DNA of 64,000 nt from Virgibacillus phasianinus. Lineage in GTDB: Bacteria > Bacillota > Bacilli > Bacillales > Amphibacillaceae. The notes beneath the pieces are model-generated. The model saw only the letters and a program-made list of their open reading frames with translations. It was not told the DNA's origin and ran no database searches. Within the stretch, counting starts at the first letter, position 1. Each line of letters opens with the position of its first letter. The stretch is from the NCBI RefSeq assembly GCF_002216775.1, contig NZ_CP022315.1:372001-436000 (forward strand), read 5' to 3'. The translations under genes and the position numbers were made by a program. Of this stretch, positions 37,950-46,886 are shown piece by piece.

Positions 37950-39101
37950 ATGGTCAATCAACCACACGGTGGGTTTTTAATCAACCGCGAATTAACTGGA
38001 CAGAGAAGGGCTGAAGCGATTAAGAATGCTGAAAAGCTTCGGTCAATAACTGTAAATTCCTGGGTGATTTCGGATATGGAACTGATTGGGATAGGCGGAT
38101 TCAGTCCGCTGACAGGATTTATGGCACAGGCTGATTATGAGAATGTTGTTAAGAATACTCGTCTTGCGGATGGCACGATATGGAGCATTCCGATTACACT
38201 GCCCGTGACCGTAGAACAGGCAAAAAACCTTAACATTGGTGAACAAATTGCCCTTAAAGGTAAGGATGGCATCATCTATGGGACTATTAACCTGGCCGAG
38301 AAATATGAATATGATAAAAAGAAGGAAGCGCAAAATATCTACGGAACAACTAATGCCGCGCATCCTGGTGTGAAGAAAGTTTATGAGAAAGGAAATATAT
38401 ATCTTGGTGGTGCGATTACGCTGCTTAATCGTCCGGATCACAGTCAATTTGCAGCACATTACTTGGATCCGGCTGAAACACAACAGATGTTTAAGGAGCT
38501 AGGATGGAAAACAATCGTTGGCTTCCAGACACGCAACCCGGTCCACCGTGCCCATGAGCATATTCAAAAAACAGCACTTGAATCTGTGGATGGCTTACTT
38601 CTGAACCCGCTTGTCGGAGAAACAAAATCTGATGATATTCCGGCAATAGTAAGGATGGAAAGCTATAAAACAATAGTAGAAAACTATTATGTAAAAGATC
38701 GTGTACGCCTTGTTATCTATCCGGCGGCAATGCGCTATGCTGGTCCAAAAGAGGCGATTTTGCATGCAATTGTGCGAAAAAACTATGGATGCACACATTT
38801 TATTGTCGGGCGTGATCATGCCGGGGTCGGTGACTACTATGGGACATATGAAGCTCAAGAGCTGATAGCACAATTTGAAGAAGAGATCGGCATTCAGATT
38901 TTCAAATTTGAACATGCATTTTACTGCAAAGTATGTGAAAATATGGCATCCGCGAAAACTTGTCCGCATAACAAGGAGAATCATATCCACTTAAGTGGTA
39001 CAAAAGTGCGTGAACTGCTTCGCAACGGTAAACGTCCGCCAAAAGAATTTTCCCGTCCAGAAGTTGCAGATGTGCTGATCAAAGGAATGCAGAAAAATTG
39101 A
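37950..39101 (+). CDS. sat: Sulfate adenylyltransferase (ATP sulfurylase)
   Basis: 383 residues, full length for the Bacillus-type enzyme, which makes adenosine 5'-phosphosulfate (APS) from sulfate and ATP. Key motifs: [16 protein letters not shown] (HxxH, near 191-206), [13 protein letters not shown] (near 290) and the C-terminal [13 protein letters not shown] with clustered cysteines. Ribosome site AGGAGG. First gene of an operon with an SLC13 permease, cysC and cysQ. In B. subtilis sat is in the cysH operon; here no PAPS reductase is present. Confidence 0.95.
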   Translation: MVNQPHGGFLINRELTGQRRAEAIKNAEKLRSITVNSWVISDMELIGIGGFSPLTGFMAQADYENVVKNTRLADGTIWSIPITLPVTVEQAKNLNIGEQIALKGKDGIIYGTINLAEKYEYDKKKEAQNIYGTTNAAHPGVKKVYEKGNIYLGGAITLLNRPDHSQFAAHYLDPAETQQMFKELGWKTIVGFQTRNPVHRAHEHIQKTALESVDGLLLNPLVGETKSDDIPAIVRMESYKTIVENYYVKDRVRLVIYPAAMRYAGPKEAILHAIVRKNYGCTHFIVGRDHAGVGDYYGTYEAQELIAQFEEEIGIQIFKFEHAFYCKVCENMASAKTCPHNKENHIHLSGTKVRELLRNGKRPPKEFSRPEVADVLIKGMQKN

Positions 39102-39170
39102 GAAAGACTGTTCGAAAAGACCGCTCTATTTTTCTTTTTGAGCACGTACTAAAAGAGGATCTGATATCCC

Positions 39171-40952
39171 ATGTCGTTTGAGATGATGTTTGTTTCGTCA
39201 TTACTGTTGACCATGTTTGCCATGCTGATTTTCGAAGTGGCCCGGGCTGACATGGTCATTTTTTCAGTGTTAATTATATTATTGTTGTCCGGCATTTTGA
39301 CGGTTGATGAAGCATTGAGCGGTTTTTCCAATGAAGGAATGCTGACGGTTGCGTTATTATTCATTGTTGCAGGGACTGTACAGAAGAGCGGTTTGATCGA
39401 TCGAATGATGGAAAGGTTACTTAAGAATAGCCGTAATCACACAGATTCAATGCTGCGCTTTTTTGTACCGACATCTGCATTTTCGGCTTTTTTGAATAAT
39501 ACGCCGATTGTCGTTACGTTTACACCAATTATTAAAAAATGGTGTGAAAACCGTGGCATCGCTCCTTCCAAGTTTCTGATTCCTTTATCATATGCCACAA
39601 TTTTAGGCGGAATGATAACGTTAATGGGAACGTCCACAAATCTAGTTGTTCATGGCTTGATGTTGGATTATGGACTGGATGGTTTTTCATTATTTACATT
39701 AACTGTCGTTGGTATTCCGGTTGCACTGATTGGACTCGTTTATTTATTTACAATCGGATATAAATTACTGCCAGATAACAAAGGTTTCGGCCAACAGATC
39801 AAGGAAGACTCTAAAGAATACATTGCTGAAATGCAGGTGACACAAGACTTTGGACATCTTGGCAGACGTGTTGAGCAAGCAGGCCTACGTGATTTGAAAG
39901 GTCTTTATCTGATTGAAATTATCCGCGATGATTTTCAACGGATTTCACCTGTAAGGTCAACAACGGTTATTCAAAGTGGTGATCGGCTAATTTTTACAGG
40001 TCTGATTTCAACTATCGCTGACCTGCAGAAAATTAAAGGACTAGAGTTGGAAACAGGGACGAACTTTGACCTTGATGATCTTAAGGATGGATCGATCAAT
40101 TTAGTGGATGCAGTTGTGTCAAACCAATCATCACTTTTATCCAAGTCAATTAAACAGTCACAGTTCCGCTCACGGTATGATGCAGGTGTTATTGCAGTAC
40201 ACCGGAATAATGAGCGAATCCGGAGCAAGATCGGGGACATCGTTCTAAAGCCCGGGGATTCATTATTGCTAGTGGCAGGTACTGATTTCGTTGAAAAATA
40301 TCAGCAATCGAACGACTTTTTTGTTGTATCGTCATTAGATACACCGGCATCCCTGAATCAGAACGCTAAGAAAGGCTGGTTTTCCATCCTCATACTGTTC
40401 GCAATGATTATGACGGTGACACTGGGGTGGCTCAGCATGTTTAAAGCGACGGCACTGGCAGTACTGGTATTTTTGAGTACGAAAGTTATCACACCTCAGG
40501 AAGCGAAGAAGTATGTTCACTTCAATGTTTTATTATTGATTGCCAGTTCGCTTGGAATTGGCACTGCCATGATGAAAACGGGTCTTGCGGACTGGATTGC
40601 GGCCGTCTTATTGGATTTTGGTGAGCCATTAGGAATAGTGGTCATTCTGTTCATAATCTATATCCTAACAAATGTATTTACAGAAATTATCACCAATAGT
40701 GCAGCAGCCGTCATAATGCTCCCAATTGGGATTGAAATGGCGCAGACACTTGCTATCGACCCAATTGGTATTGCTGTCCTCATTGCGATAGCTGCCTCTG
40801 CAAGTTTTGTCACACCAATCGGTTACCAGACGAATTTGATTGTGTATGGCCCCGGCGGCTACAAGTTTACAGATTACGTAAAGGTTGGGTTCCCGCTTAG
40901 TCTATTAGTGATGGTGACGTCTGTTTTTATCATTTATAATGTGTGGTTTTAG
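39171..40952 (+). CDS. SLC13-family permease with TrkA-C (RCK_C) domains, likely sulfate transporter
   Basis: 593 residues. About five to six TM helices before and five to six after a cytosolic insert at about 205-395 that contains two TrkA_C domains (LIEIIRDDFQRISP and VIAVHRNNERIRSK strands). Divalent-anion:Na+ symporter motifs: NNTPIVVTFTP, MGTSTNLVVHG, NSAAAVIMLP and PIGYQTNLIVYGPGGY. Relatives with this build are sulfate transporters (SAC1-like). Its place between sat and cysC supports sulfate as substrate. Gap of 69 bases after sat. Confidence 0.88.
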   Translation: MSFEMMFVSSLLLTMFAMLIFEVARADMVIFSVLIILLLSGILTVDEALSGFSNEGMLTVALLFIVAGTVQKSGLIDRMMERLLKNSRNHTDSMLRFFVPTSAFSAFLNNTPIVVTFTPIIKKWCENRGIAPSKFLIPLSYATILGGMITLMGTSTNLVVHGLMLDYGLDGFSLFTLTVVGIPVALIGLVYLFTIGYKLLPDNKGFGQQIKEDSKEYIAEMQVTQDFGHLGRRVEQAGLRDLKGLYLIEIIRDDFQRISPVRSTTVIQSGDRLIFTGLISTIADLQKIKGLELETGTNFDLDDLKDGSINLVDAVVSNQSSLLSKSIKQSQFRSRYDAGVIAVHRNNERIRSKIGDIVLKPGDSLLLVAGTDFVEKYQQSNDFFVVSSLDTPASLNQNAKKGWFSILILFAMIMTVTLGWLSMFKATALAVLVFLSTKVITPQEAKKYVHFNVLLLIASSLGIGTAMMKTGLADWIAAVLLDFGEPLGIVVILFIIYILTNVFTEIITNSAAAVIMLPIGIEMAQTLAIDPIGIAVLIAIAASASFVTPIGYQTNLIVYGPGGYKFTDYVKVGFPLSLLVMVTSVFIIYNVWF

Positions 40953-40964
40953 GAGGAAGCATTT

Positions 40965-41573
40965 ATGGCAAAATCTAAAAATATTAAATGGCATCATTCG
41001 AAAGTAACGAAAGAACATCGAAGGCAATTGAATAACCATAAGAGCGCCGTGGTGTGGTTCACCGGCCTTTCCGGTTCAGGTAAATCGACTATTTCGGTTG
41101 AGCTGGAAAAACAACTGCATACAATGGGTATCCGGACGTATCGTTTGGATGGGGACAATATCCGCCATGGTTTGAATAAAAATCTAGGTTTCAGTCCAGA
41201 AGACCGGAAAGAAAACATCCGTCGCATTGGGGAAGTATCCAAGCTGATGGTTGAAGCCGGATTGGTTACGTTGTCCGCTTTCATTTCCCCGTTTCGCCAA
41301 GACCGTGATGAAATACGTAATCTGCTGGACGACAATGAATTCATTGAGGTGTTTGTCGATGCAAGTTTAGAAACGTGTGAATCACGTGACCCAAAAGGGC
41401 TGTATAAGAAAGTACGGGCTGGTGAGATTAAAGAATTTACTGGAATTGATGCACCATATGAAGCACCAGTGACCCCGGAAATCACGGTGGATACAAATAA
41501 GCTGAGTATAGAAGAATCGGTACGGACGATCATTTCCTATTTGAAAACGAAAGGATACCTGAAATATGATTGA
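40965..41573 (+). CDS. cysC: Adenylylsulfate kinase
   Basis: 202 residues, phosphorylates APS to 3'-phosphoadenylyl-sulfate (PAPS). P-loop GLSGSGKST near 34-42, [15 protein letters not shown] near 62-76, ENIRRIGEV near 83, [10 protein letters not shown] near 104 and [11 protein letters not shown] near 149. Ribosome site TAGGAGG. The 3' end overlaps cysQ by 8 bases. The product PAPS is required for sulfotransferases; a matching sulfotransferase gene lies 3.3 kb away. Confidence 0.96.
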   Translation: MAKSKNIKWHHSKVTKEHRRQLNNHKSAVVWFTGLSGSGKSTISVELEKQLHTMGIRTYRLDGDNIRHGLNKNLGFSPEDRKENIRRIGEVSKLMVEAGLVTLSAFISPFRQDRDEIRNLLDDNEFIEVFVDASLETCESRDPKGLYKKVRAGEIKEFTGIDAPYEAPVTPEITVDTNKLSIEESVRTIISYLKTKGYLKYD

Positions 41574-42366
41574 TGTAAGTTTAAAGACGATGCTGGATAT
41601 ATCATTGGATGCCGGTCGTGAGATTCTAGACGTTTATGATCAGGATTTTTCGGTTGAGATGAAGGTAGACGAATCACCTCTGACAGAAGCGGATTGGCGT
41701 TCACATCAGACGATTATCAACGGGCTTCAGAAGGCGTATAGCGATATCCCTGTTTTAAGCGAGGAAGGCAGCGAGATTCCATATGCTGAACGCAAGGATT
41801 GGTCTGTGTTTTTTCTGATTGATCCGCTGGATGGAACGAAAGAGTTCATCAGGAAAAATGGCGAGTTTACCGTAAATATTGCGTTGATTGAGGACGGCTA
41901 TCCTGTGATGGGTGTCATTTATGCTCCGGTGCTGGATGCGTTTTATTTTGGAAGGACCAGTCTAGGTGCATTTAAATTGGAGAATGCGTCATGTGTGGAT
42001 TTGACTGATGATGAAACGCTGATTAAGCAAAGTTTGAAGCTGCCGACTGTTGTCCCGAGCACCGTCGTCAATGTGGTCGCAAGCCGCTCCCATATGTCAG
42101 AAGAAACCGAGGTATTTATTGAAGAGCTGCGCAGTGATCATGAAGTCGATGTGGTATCAGCCGGAAGCTCTCTGAAATTCTGTCTTGTGGCAGAGGGCAA
42201 AGCCGACTACTACCCTCGCTTTGCCCCAACGATGGAATGGGACACTGGTGCGGGCCAGGTGATTGTTGAAGCCGCCGGCGGGACCATGTTGCGTTATGAA
42301 GATCATGAGCGATTTTATTATAACCGGGAGAATTTGAAAAATGGCTGGTTTTTGGCGAAGCGATAA
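41566..42366 (+). CDS. cysQ: 3'(2'),5'-bisphosphate nucleotidase
   Basis: 266 residues, inositol-monophosphatase superfamily. Metal motifs: EEGSE (near 67), [10 protein letters not shown] (near 86-95) and [15 protein letters not shown] (near 226-240). It hydrolyses PAP, the inhibitory by-product of PAPS use, to AMP. The start overlaps cysC. Although many bacteria use CysQ with PAPS reductase, the only PAPS consumer visible here is the sulfotransferase. A terminator follows. Confidence 0.93.
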   Translation: MIDVSLKTMLDISLDAGREILDVYDQDFSVEMKVDESPLTEADWRSHQTIINGLQKAYSDIPVLSEEGSEIPYAERKDWSVFFLIDPLDGTKEFIRKNGEFTVNIALIEDGYPVMGVIYAPVLDAFYFGRTSLGAFKLENASCVDLTDDETLIKQSLKLPTVVPSTVVNVVASRSHMSEETEVFIEELRSDHEVDVVSAGSSLKFCLVAEGKADYYPRFAPTMEWDTGAGQVIVEAAGGTMLRYEDHERFYYNRENLKNGWFLAKR

Positions 42367-42387
42367 CTTCTCTACCATTTTCCTTTG

Positions 42388-42425
42388 ATCTGACCGCAAG
42401 TTAAGTCTAAAGCGGTCAGATTTCC
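42388..42425 (+). terminator. Terminator of the sat-permease-cysC-cysQ operon
   Basis: Perfect 10-bp stem ATCTGACCGC / GCGGTCAGAT, 14-base loop, then TTCCTTAT. It separates the operon from the next gene. The remaining gap (42426-42700) is AT-rich and I see no other element except a weak sporulation-promoter-like word near 42500. Confidence 0.8.
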
Positions 42426-42700
42426 TTATATGACGGTCTCATATATCACATTTGGACTCCCTGCAATTGTCTATTTTCCCTTTACTTAAACGTATATCAT
42501 ATACAATCTATTATTTTCTTCATAAGTTAAGGTATAACCTATTTGAATGATGTCGGTTATCAAATAAGGTATATACAAGAAATTCGGGAACCTATTTGAG
42601 AAGAATTCCTGTCATCCAAGTCATCGGCCATGTTCATATGTATCTATTAACCTGATGATTATAAACAATAGGTATTATAACTATAGGGAGTTGTTTAAAT

Positions 42701-43717
42701 GTGTTTCAAGATACAACAATATTGATTACCGGGGGGACAGGTTCCTGGGGACATGAACTCGTCAAAAAATTACTTTCATTTCAACCAAAGGAAATAAGGA
42801 TCTTTTCACGTAATGAATTTGCTCAGGTGAAAATGAAAAGAACATTTTCAGATAATCCTTATTTAAAATTTGTGATTGGTGATGTAAGAGATTTTGAAGC
42901 AGTGAACGAAGCAGCAAAAAATGTTGATTATATATTCCATCTTTCGGCACTCAAACATGTACCAATATGTGAAGACCAGCCTTCAGAAGCTTTAAAAACC
43001 AATGTAAATGGTACGGAGAATATTATCAAAGCTAGTTTAAATCAAAGAGTTAAAAAAGTCATTGATGTTTCGACAGATAAAGCTGTTGAACCAATCAACT
43101 TTTATGGACTAACAAAAGCGATCGGTGAAAAACTAATCATTCACGCCAATCAATTAAGCAGTCATACGCGTTTTGTCTGTATCCGAGGTGGTAATGTTAT
43201 TGGGACCAATGGCAGTGCGATTCCATTTTTTAAAGAGCAAATTGAAAGCCATCATACAGTTCCACTTACATCCAGGGAAATGACACGCTTCTTCCTAACC
43301 GTTTCCGAGGCCATTGATTTATTGATACATGCATCTGAACAAGCGATTGGTGGGGAAACATTTGTCATGAAAATGAAAGCATGCCGGATTGTCGATTTGA
43401 TTAGTGTTCTAGAGAGTCATTTTGCCGCAAAAGATATTACCATAAATGAGATTGGGATACGTCCGGGTGAGAAATTCCACGAGGTGTTAGTATCAAATGC
43501 TGAATCAAAAGACACCTATAAATTTGATGAAAACTACTATGTCATTTTACCTGTCAATGCTTCAAAGGATGTAAAGAAAAGGTACGAGAGTTTACCAAAG
43601 GTTTCCTTCGAACGGTATCAATCCAATGATGAATTAATGTCATCAGCCGAAATTGAACAAATTCTTATGAAAGCAAATGTTATCACAACACAAGCTCTTT
43701 TTAAACGTAAACGATAA
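42701..43717 (+). CDS. UDP-GlcNAc 4,6-dehydratase-type nucleotide-sugar epimerase (CapE/PseB/FlaA1 family)
   Basis: 338 residues, extended SDR. Cofactor motif TGGTGSWGHELVKKLL (10-25), FHLSALKHVP near 85, catalytic STDKA with FYGLTK near 130-150, and the family end GIRPGEKFHEVLVSNAE. It removes water from UDP-N-acetylglucosamine to give a 4-keto-6-deoxy sugar. The Tyr of YGLTK is closer to PseB than to the Met version seen in CapE, so the C5 configuration of the product is uncertain. Start is GTG with GGGAG upstream. It begins the glycan cluster. Confidence 0.85.
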   Translation: MFQDTTILITGGTGSWGHELVKKLLSFQPKEIRIFSRNEFAQVKMKRTFSDNPYLKFVIGDVRDFEAVNEAAKNVDYIFHLSALKHVPICEDQPSEALKTNVNGTENIIKASLNQRVKKVIDVSTDKAVEPINFYGLTKAIGEKLIIHANQLSSHTRFVCIRGGNVIGTNGSAIPFFKEQIESHHTVPLTSREMTRFFLTVSEAIDLLIHASEQAIGGETFVMKMKACRIVDLISVLESHFAAKDITINEIGIRPGEKFHEVLVSNAESKDTYKFDENYYVILPVNASKDVKKRYESLPKVSFERYQSNDELMSSAEIEQILMKANVITTQALFKRKR

Positions 43718-43748
43718 ATGGCGTGACACAAAAGGTATCAAAATATCT

Positions 43749-43795
43749 AAAAAGGACATAATTCCCATTATAAATTGGAATCATGTCTTTTTTAA
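43749..43795 (+). terminator. Terminator after the dehydratase gene
   Basis: AAAAGGACAT-ATTCC pairs with GGAAT-ATGTCTTTT, followed by TTT. One A bulge on the left arm. Confidence 0.75.
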
Positions 43796-43839
43796 CTTTT
43801 TCATTTCTCCCTAGTGCAAGTATGCTAATAACCTCCATT

Positions 43840-44766
43840 TTATAAAATCGTCTTTATCTTCCCAACTAATTGCCTTGCCCGATGAGCGGTTGAATGATGG
43901 TTATGAACGAATCGATACCCCTCTTCTGTAATCCTTTCCAGCTCTTTTGTATTCCTCAAATAATAATCAGCCCTTTCCGAAAAGTTTTCCTCGTTAATAT
44001 CTACAAAATGTTTGCCTGGTATCAAGCCGATCTCCTCAAGTTCTGGTAAGGCAGGGGCCATTAATAATGTGTGACACGCTGGCACTTCAAAATATTTAAA
44101 TGTCACAACTTGCCGAACCGAACCGCATGCAAAAAATAGCTTCGCCTGGTTAATGGTCCTGGCATAGTTTTCACCGATCAATGCCTTTTCTGCCTGTTTC
44201 GTTGTAAAATCTCTCCATCCTGGATGGGGCTGATTGAAAAATTCGGGAGTATCTCTATAATGCTGTAGGACCTTTTCCCTTAATGGGTAGATTTGCGGAA
44301 GAGAAACTTCACCCAGCATCATTAAATCGATTTTCTTTTTTCCACCGTAGTCTTTAAAGATTGTGGTATTAGCAAATTGAGGGAGAAAGAATACCTGATC
44401 ATAACATTGGCGGGGATAATGATTGTAAAAATTATGCTGAGATATGACAAAGAATGTTCTGATTTGATTATTCGTAATATATCTTCTCCGTTGGCCCACA
44501 AACCGGTGCGCATCATTCACAACCAGCCCCACAGGTATACTGATATCGGTTAAACCAGTAACATAAGGTGCAAAAGTTTTACCCACGTCATTTACTATTA
44601 AAATGAAATCTGGTTTTTCGGGTATATTTCGTAATATTTTGCTTATCGGACCAGATTTCCGATAAACCATTAGCTTCGTTATTTTTGCTAATTCTGTCTC
44701 CAAGTAATAATAATTATTATTTGTAAATTGGGAGGTATCGGCTGCAATCAGCAATAATTTTAGCAT
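43840..44766 (-). CDS. CgeB-like glycosyltransferase
   Basis: 308 residues, GT-B fold. It lacks a signal peptide (LKLLLIAADTS is the first Rossmann strand). The C-terminal block VTFKYFEVPACHTLLMAP, then EENFSERADYYLRN and GYRFVHNHHST, is characteristic of the CgeB/YkvP glycosyltransferase family (Glyco_trans_1_2), in which K-x-FE-x-x-A-C/G is the donor-binding part. B. subtilis CgeB acts on the spore surface. Donor sugar here unknown. It is the last gene of a minus-strand group after the sulfotransferase, with a terminator hairpin in between, so it may have its own promoter. Confidence 0.82.
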   Translation of the reverse strand: MLKLLLIAADTSQFTNNNYYYLETELAKITKLMVYRKSGPISKILRNIPEKPDFILIVNDVGKTFAPYVTGLTDISIPVGLVVNDAHRFVGQRRRYITNNQIRTFFVISQHNFYNHYPRQCYDQVFFLPQFANTTIFKDYGGKKKIDLMMLGEVSLPQIYPLREKVLQHYRDTPEFFNQPHPGWRDFTTKQAEKALIGENYARTINQAKLFFACGSVRQVVTFKYFEVPACHTLLMAPALPELEEIGLIPGKHFVDINEENFSERADYYLRNTKELERITEEGYRFVHNHHSTAHRARQLVGKIKTIL

Positions 44767-44789
44767 CGCTATTCACACCTTTCTGAAAT

Positions 44790-44822
44790 AAAAAACGCCT
44801 TCCATTATCAGAAGGCTTTTAA
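44790..44822 (-). terminator. Terminator after the sulfotransferase gene
   Basis: Stem AAAAGCCTTC / GAAGGCGTTTT on the minus strand with TTTTTTATTT after it, 10 bases beyond the sulfotransferase stop. Confidence 0.8.
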
Positions 44823-44832
44823 AATGAGTGCT

Positions 44833-45579
44833 TTATTTATACCCTAACCTTGTTAAAGTCTTATTAAATGTTTGAATAATTTGCTGCTGCTGCGCATTGC
44901 TCAAAACAGATTTCCATTTATTCGCTTTGCCTTCCCTTACAAAAGGCATGGTTTTATTGACAAACGATGAACTACCATTTATATGGGATTGCTGTTTCTT
45001 TTCCAATGCTTTCATATTATCGAAAGAGGCCCAATTTACCGCTTCGTTGATTTCTTTTTCTGTCCTGTCTAAGTTTAAGAAGTTAATAATCCTGTGCGCT
45101 TCTTTCGCAGTGTCTTGAAGAAGATTCTCATATTTAACAAGCAGAAAACCATTTTTAACTTTTTTCTGATTGTCAAGCCAGCTTTCTATATTCGTGTCCC
45201 ATAATCCGGGGCCAATTTTCCCATCCATAAACGCTTCAAAAAATTTATCAAAGTCACGGCTTTCACCATAATACTTTTGGAAATGGTGATAATAGGAAAC
45301 GACAACATCCCGGGGATCCCTTACAAGGTAAATAACTTTAGGATAAGATGGGTCATACCTTTTATGACTCCATACAAGATGCGGGGTTGGCAAATTTTTG
45401 ATTGGTTCACTCGACACATTTTGAATCATTTCACCCTTTGTGGCCCAGTCCATTTTTTTTCGGTATAATAACATGGCGACGAGAAATAGCAGGAAATTGT
45501 TTCCTGACTTTGGATAGGCTACAAGGCAAATATCGTCTTCCTGAAGTGTATATGTCTTGTCTTTTGACACAATTATCAT
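44833..45579 (-). CDS. PAPS-dependent sulfotransferase
   Basis: 248 residues, Sulfotransfer_1 domain. The 5'-phosphosulfate loop is PKSGNNF (23-29, with Lys24), possible catalytic His72 in WSHKRYD, the 3'-phosphate binding part is RDPRDVVVS (87-95), and the C-terminal PAPS lid is REGKANKWK (near 217-225), matching the RxGxxGxWK pattern. It is therefore expected to move sulfate from PAPS to a hydroxyl or amino group. It overlaps the CapF-like gene by 4 bases (ATGA), so the acceptor is probably a sugar made by this cluster. Cytosolic: no signal peptide or TM. Confidence 0.88.
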   Translation of the reverse strand: MIIVSKDKTYTLQEDDICLVAYPKSGNNFLLFLVAMLLYRKKMDWATKGEMIQNVSSEPIKNLPTPHLVWSHKRYDPSYPKVIYLVRDPRDVVVSYYHHFQKYYGESRDFDKFFEAFMDGKIGPGLWDTNIESWLDNQKKVKNGFLLVKYENLLQDTAKEAHRIINFLNLDRTEKEINEAVNWASFDNMKALEKKQQSHINGSSSFVNKTMPFVREGKANKWKSVLSNAQQQQIIQTFNKTLTRLGYK

Positions 45580-46718
45580 CCTTTCTTTTCATCAGTTTCG
45601 TCCAGCTGGACCTTCAATGGTATGGTATCCGGGTTATCCGGATCAAATAGTTCATTTGCCCAAAATAAAACAATCATCTCACCATCCGTTACGTTCTCAA
45701 TCAGATGGGTAAAGCCAGGAGGTATATCCACAATCTCAATGTTTTGGTCCGAAACTGTATAAGTGATCAGTTCATCGGAATCGACCTTTCTTAATTTAAT
45801 ATTCGCCGATCCCCTAATCACACAGAATTTCTCTACTTTTGTATGATGATAATGATTTCCCCTTATAACACCTTTTCGTGATGTTGACATAAATACTTGA
45901 CCAGCCTGCTGTGATTTGATTAACTCAACCAGACTTCCCCGTTCATCTAGATGCGCCGGTAAATCATATGAAAAATTATTCTTGTCTAAATAAGATAGAT
46001 AGGTCGTATACAAGTACTTTGTTAGTTTGTTGGACAGGTCAGGTATGATTAGTGATTTCCGCATATCCCTTATTTCGTAAAGTTTATTAGCCAACTCTCC
46101 TACCGTGGAATGAAAGGTTTGACTAATAGAAGAATAGAAATTCCCTTCCTTATTTTTCAAGGCAAGACAGCTTACAAAACTGTCTACAACATCGTCAATA
46201 TATACGAGTTCAAGTTTTTTCTTCCCATCATGGACATCGATTTCTTTATCATGAGAAATTTCATGGCAAAAGGTAGCAACGACGGAGTTATAATGTGGCT
46301 TACACCATTTGCCGAAGACACCTGGAAGTCGATAAATGCATACATCTGCTCCAGTTACATTACTATAATTTTTAATCACATCCTCGGCGGCTTTTTTACT
46401 TACCCCATAAGGTGTATCTAATTCCGCTTGTGTAGAGGAGGAAAAAACAACTTTCGGCGTCTTTTGATTTTCTCTTAAATAGTTGACGATTAGTTTAGTA
46501 AGATCACGATTTACCCTTGCAAATTCCTCATTATGCTGAGGCCTGTTCACCCCCGCCAGATGATAGATGATATCCGAATCGTTTAAATGTCTATACAGCT
46601 GCGACAGGTCATCCCCGCGATGATACTGTTTGACAAGGACTCCTTTTTCCCTGTGCAGTCTATCGATAAGATTTTTACCTATAAATCCGCCTGCACCGGT
46701 TACCAGTACGTTTATCAT
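45576..46718 (-). CDS. CapF-like bifunctional SDR-cupin nucleotide-sugar enzyme
   Basis: 380 residues. Residues 1-250 are an NAD(P)-dependent SDR (GAGGFIGKNLIDRL, IYHLAGVNRP, SSSTQ and Tyr/Lys in YGVSKKA). Residues about 255-375 are a cupin with metal-ligand-like RGNHYHHTKVEKF and FTHLIENV. In S. aureus CapF (369 residues) the cupin epimerises and the SDR reduces the CapE product to UDP-2-acetamido-2,6-dideoxy-L-talose, on the way to L-FucNAc. The CapG 2-epimerase is not in the window. Translationally coupled with the sulfotransferase. Confidence 0.87.
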   Translation of the reverse strand: MINVLVTGAGGFIGKNLIDRLHREKGVLVKQYHRGDDLSQLYRHLNDSDIIYHLAGVNRPQHNEEFARVNRDLTKLIVNYLRENQKTPKVVFSSSTQAELDTPYGVSKKAAEDVIKNYSNVTGADVCIYRLPGVFGKWCKPHYNSVVATFCHEISHDKEIDVHDGKKKLELVYIDDVVDSFVSCLALKNKEGNFYSSISQTFHSTVGELANKLYEIRDMRKSLIIPDLSNKLTKYLYTTYLSYLDKNNFSYDLPAHLDERGSLVELIKSQQAGQVFMSTSRKGVIRGNHYHHTKVEKFCVIRGSANIKLRKVDSDELITYTVSDQNIEIVDIPPGFTHLIENVTDGEMIVLFWANELFDPDNPDTIPLKVQLDETDEKKG

Positions 46719-46886
46719 TTAATAATTTTACCCCCGTTTCAGTTCATTATAAGCTTATTTAGTTGGTATATTCGGACAATAGTTTAACACTTTTGATGAC
46801 TCTTCTACATATTATGGAGTAATAAAGGATATGTGCAAAAACAGGGCGTAGGCTAAGGTTGCTTATGAAAAGGAGATGTACCATGT

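Noticed and set aside
42499-42507. Possible sigma-E -10 (TATACAAT) before the dehydratase gene
   Set aside because: No acceptable -35 at the right distance and it is about 195 bases from the start; kept only as a hint.
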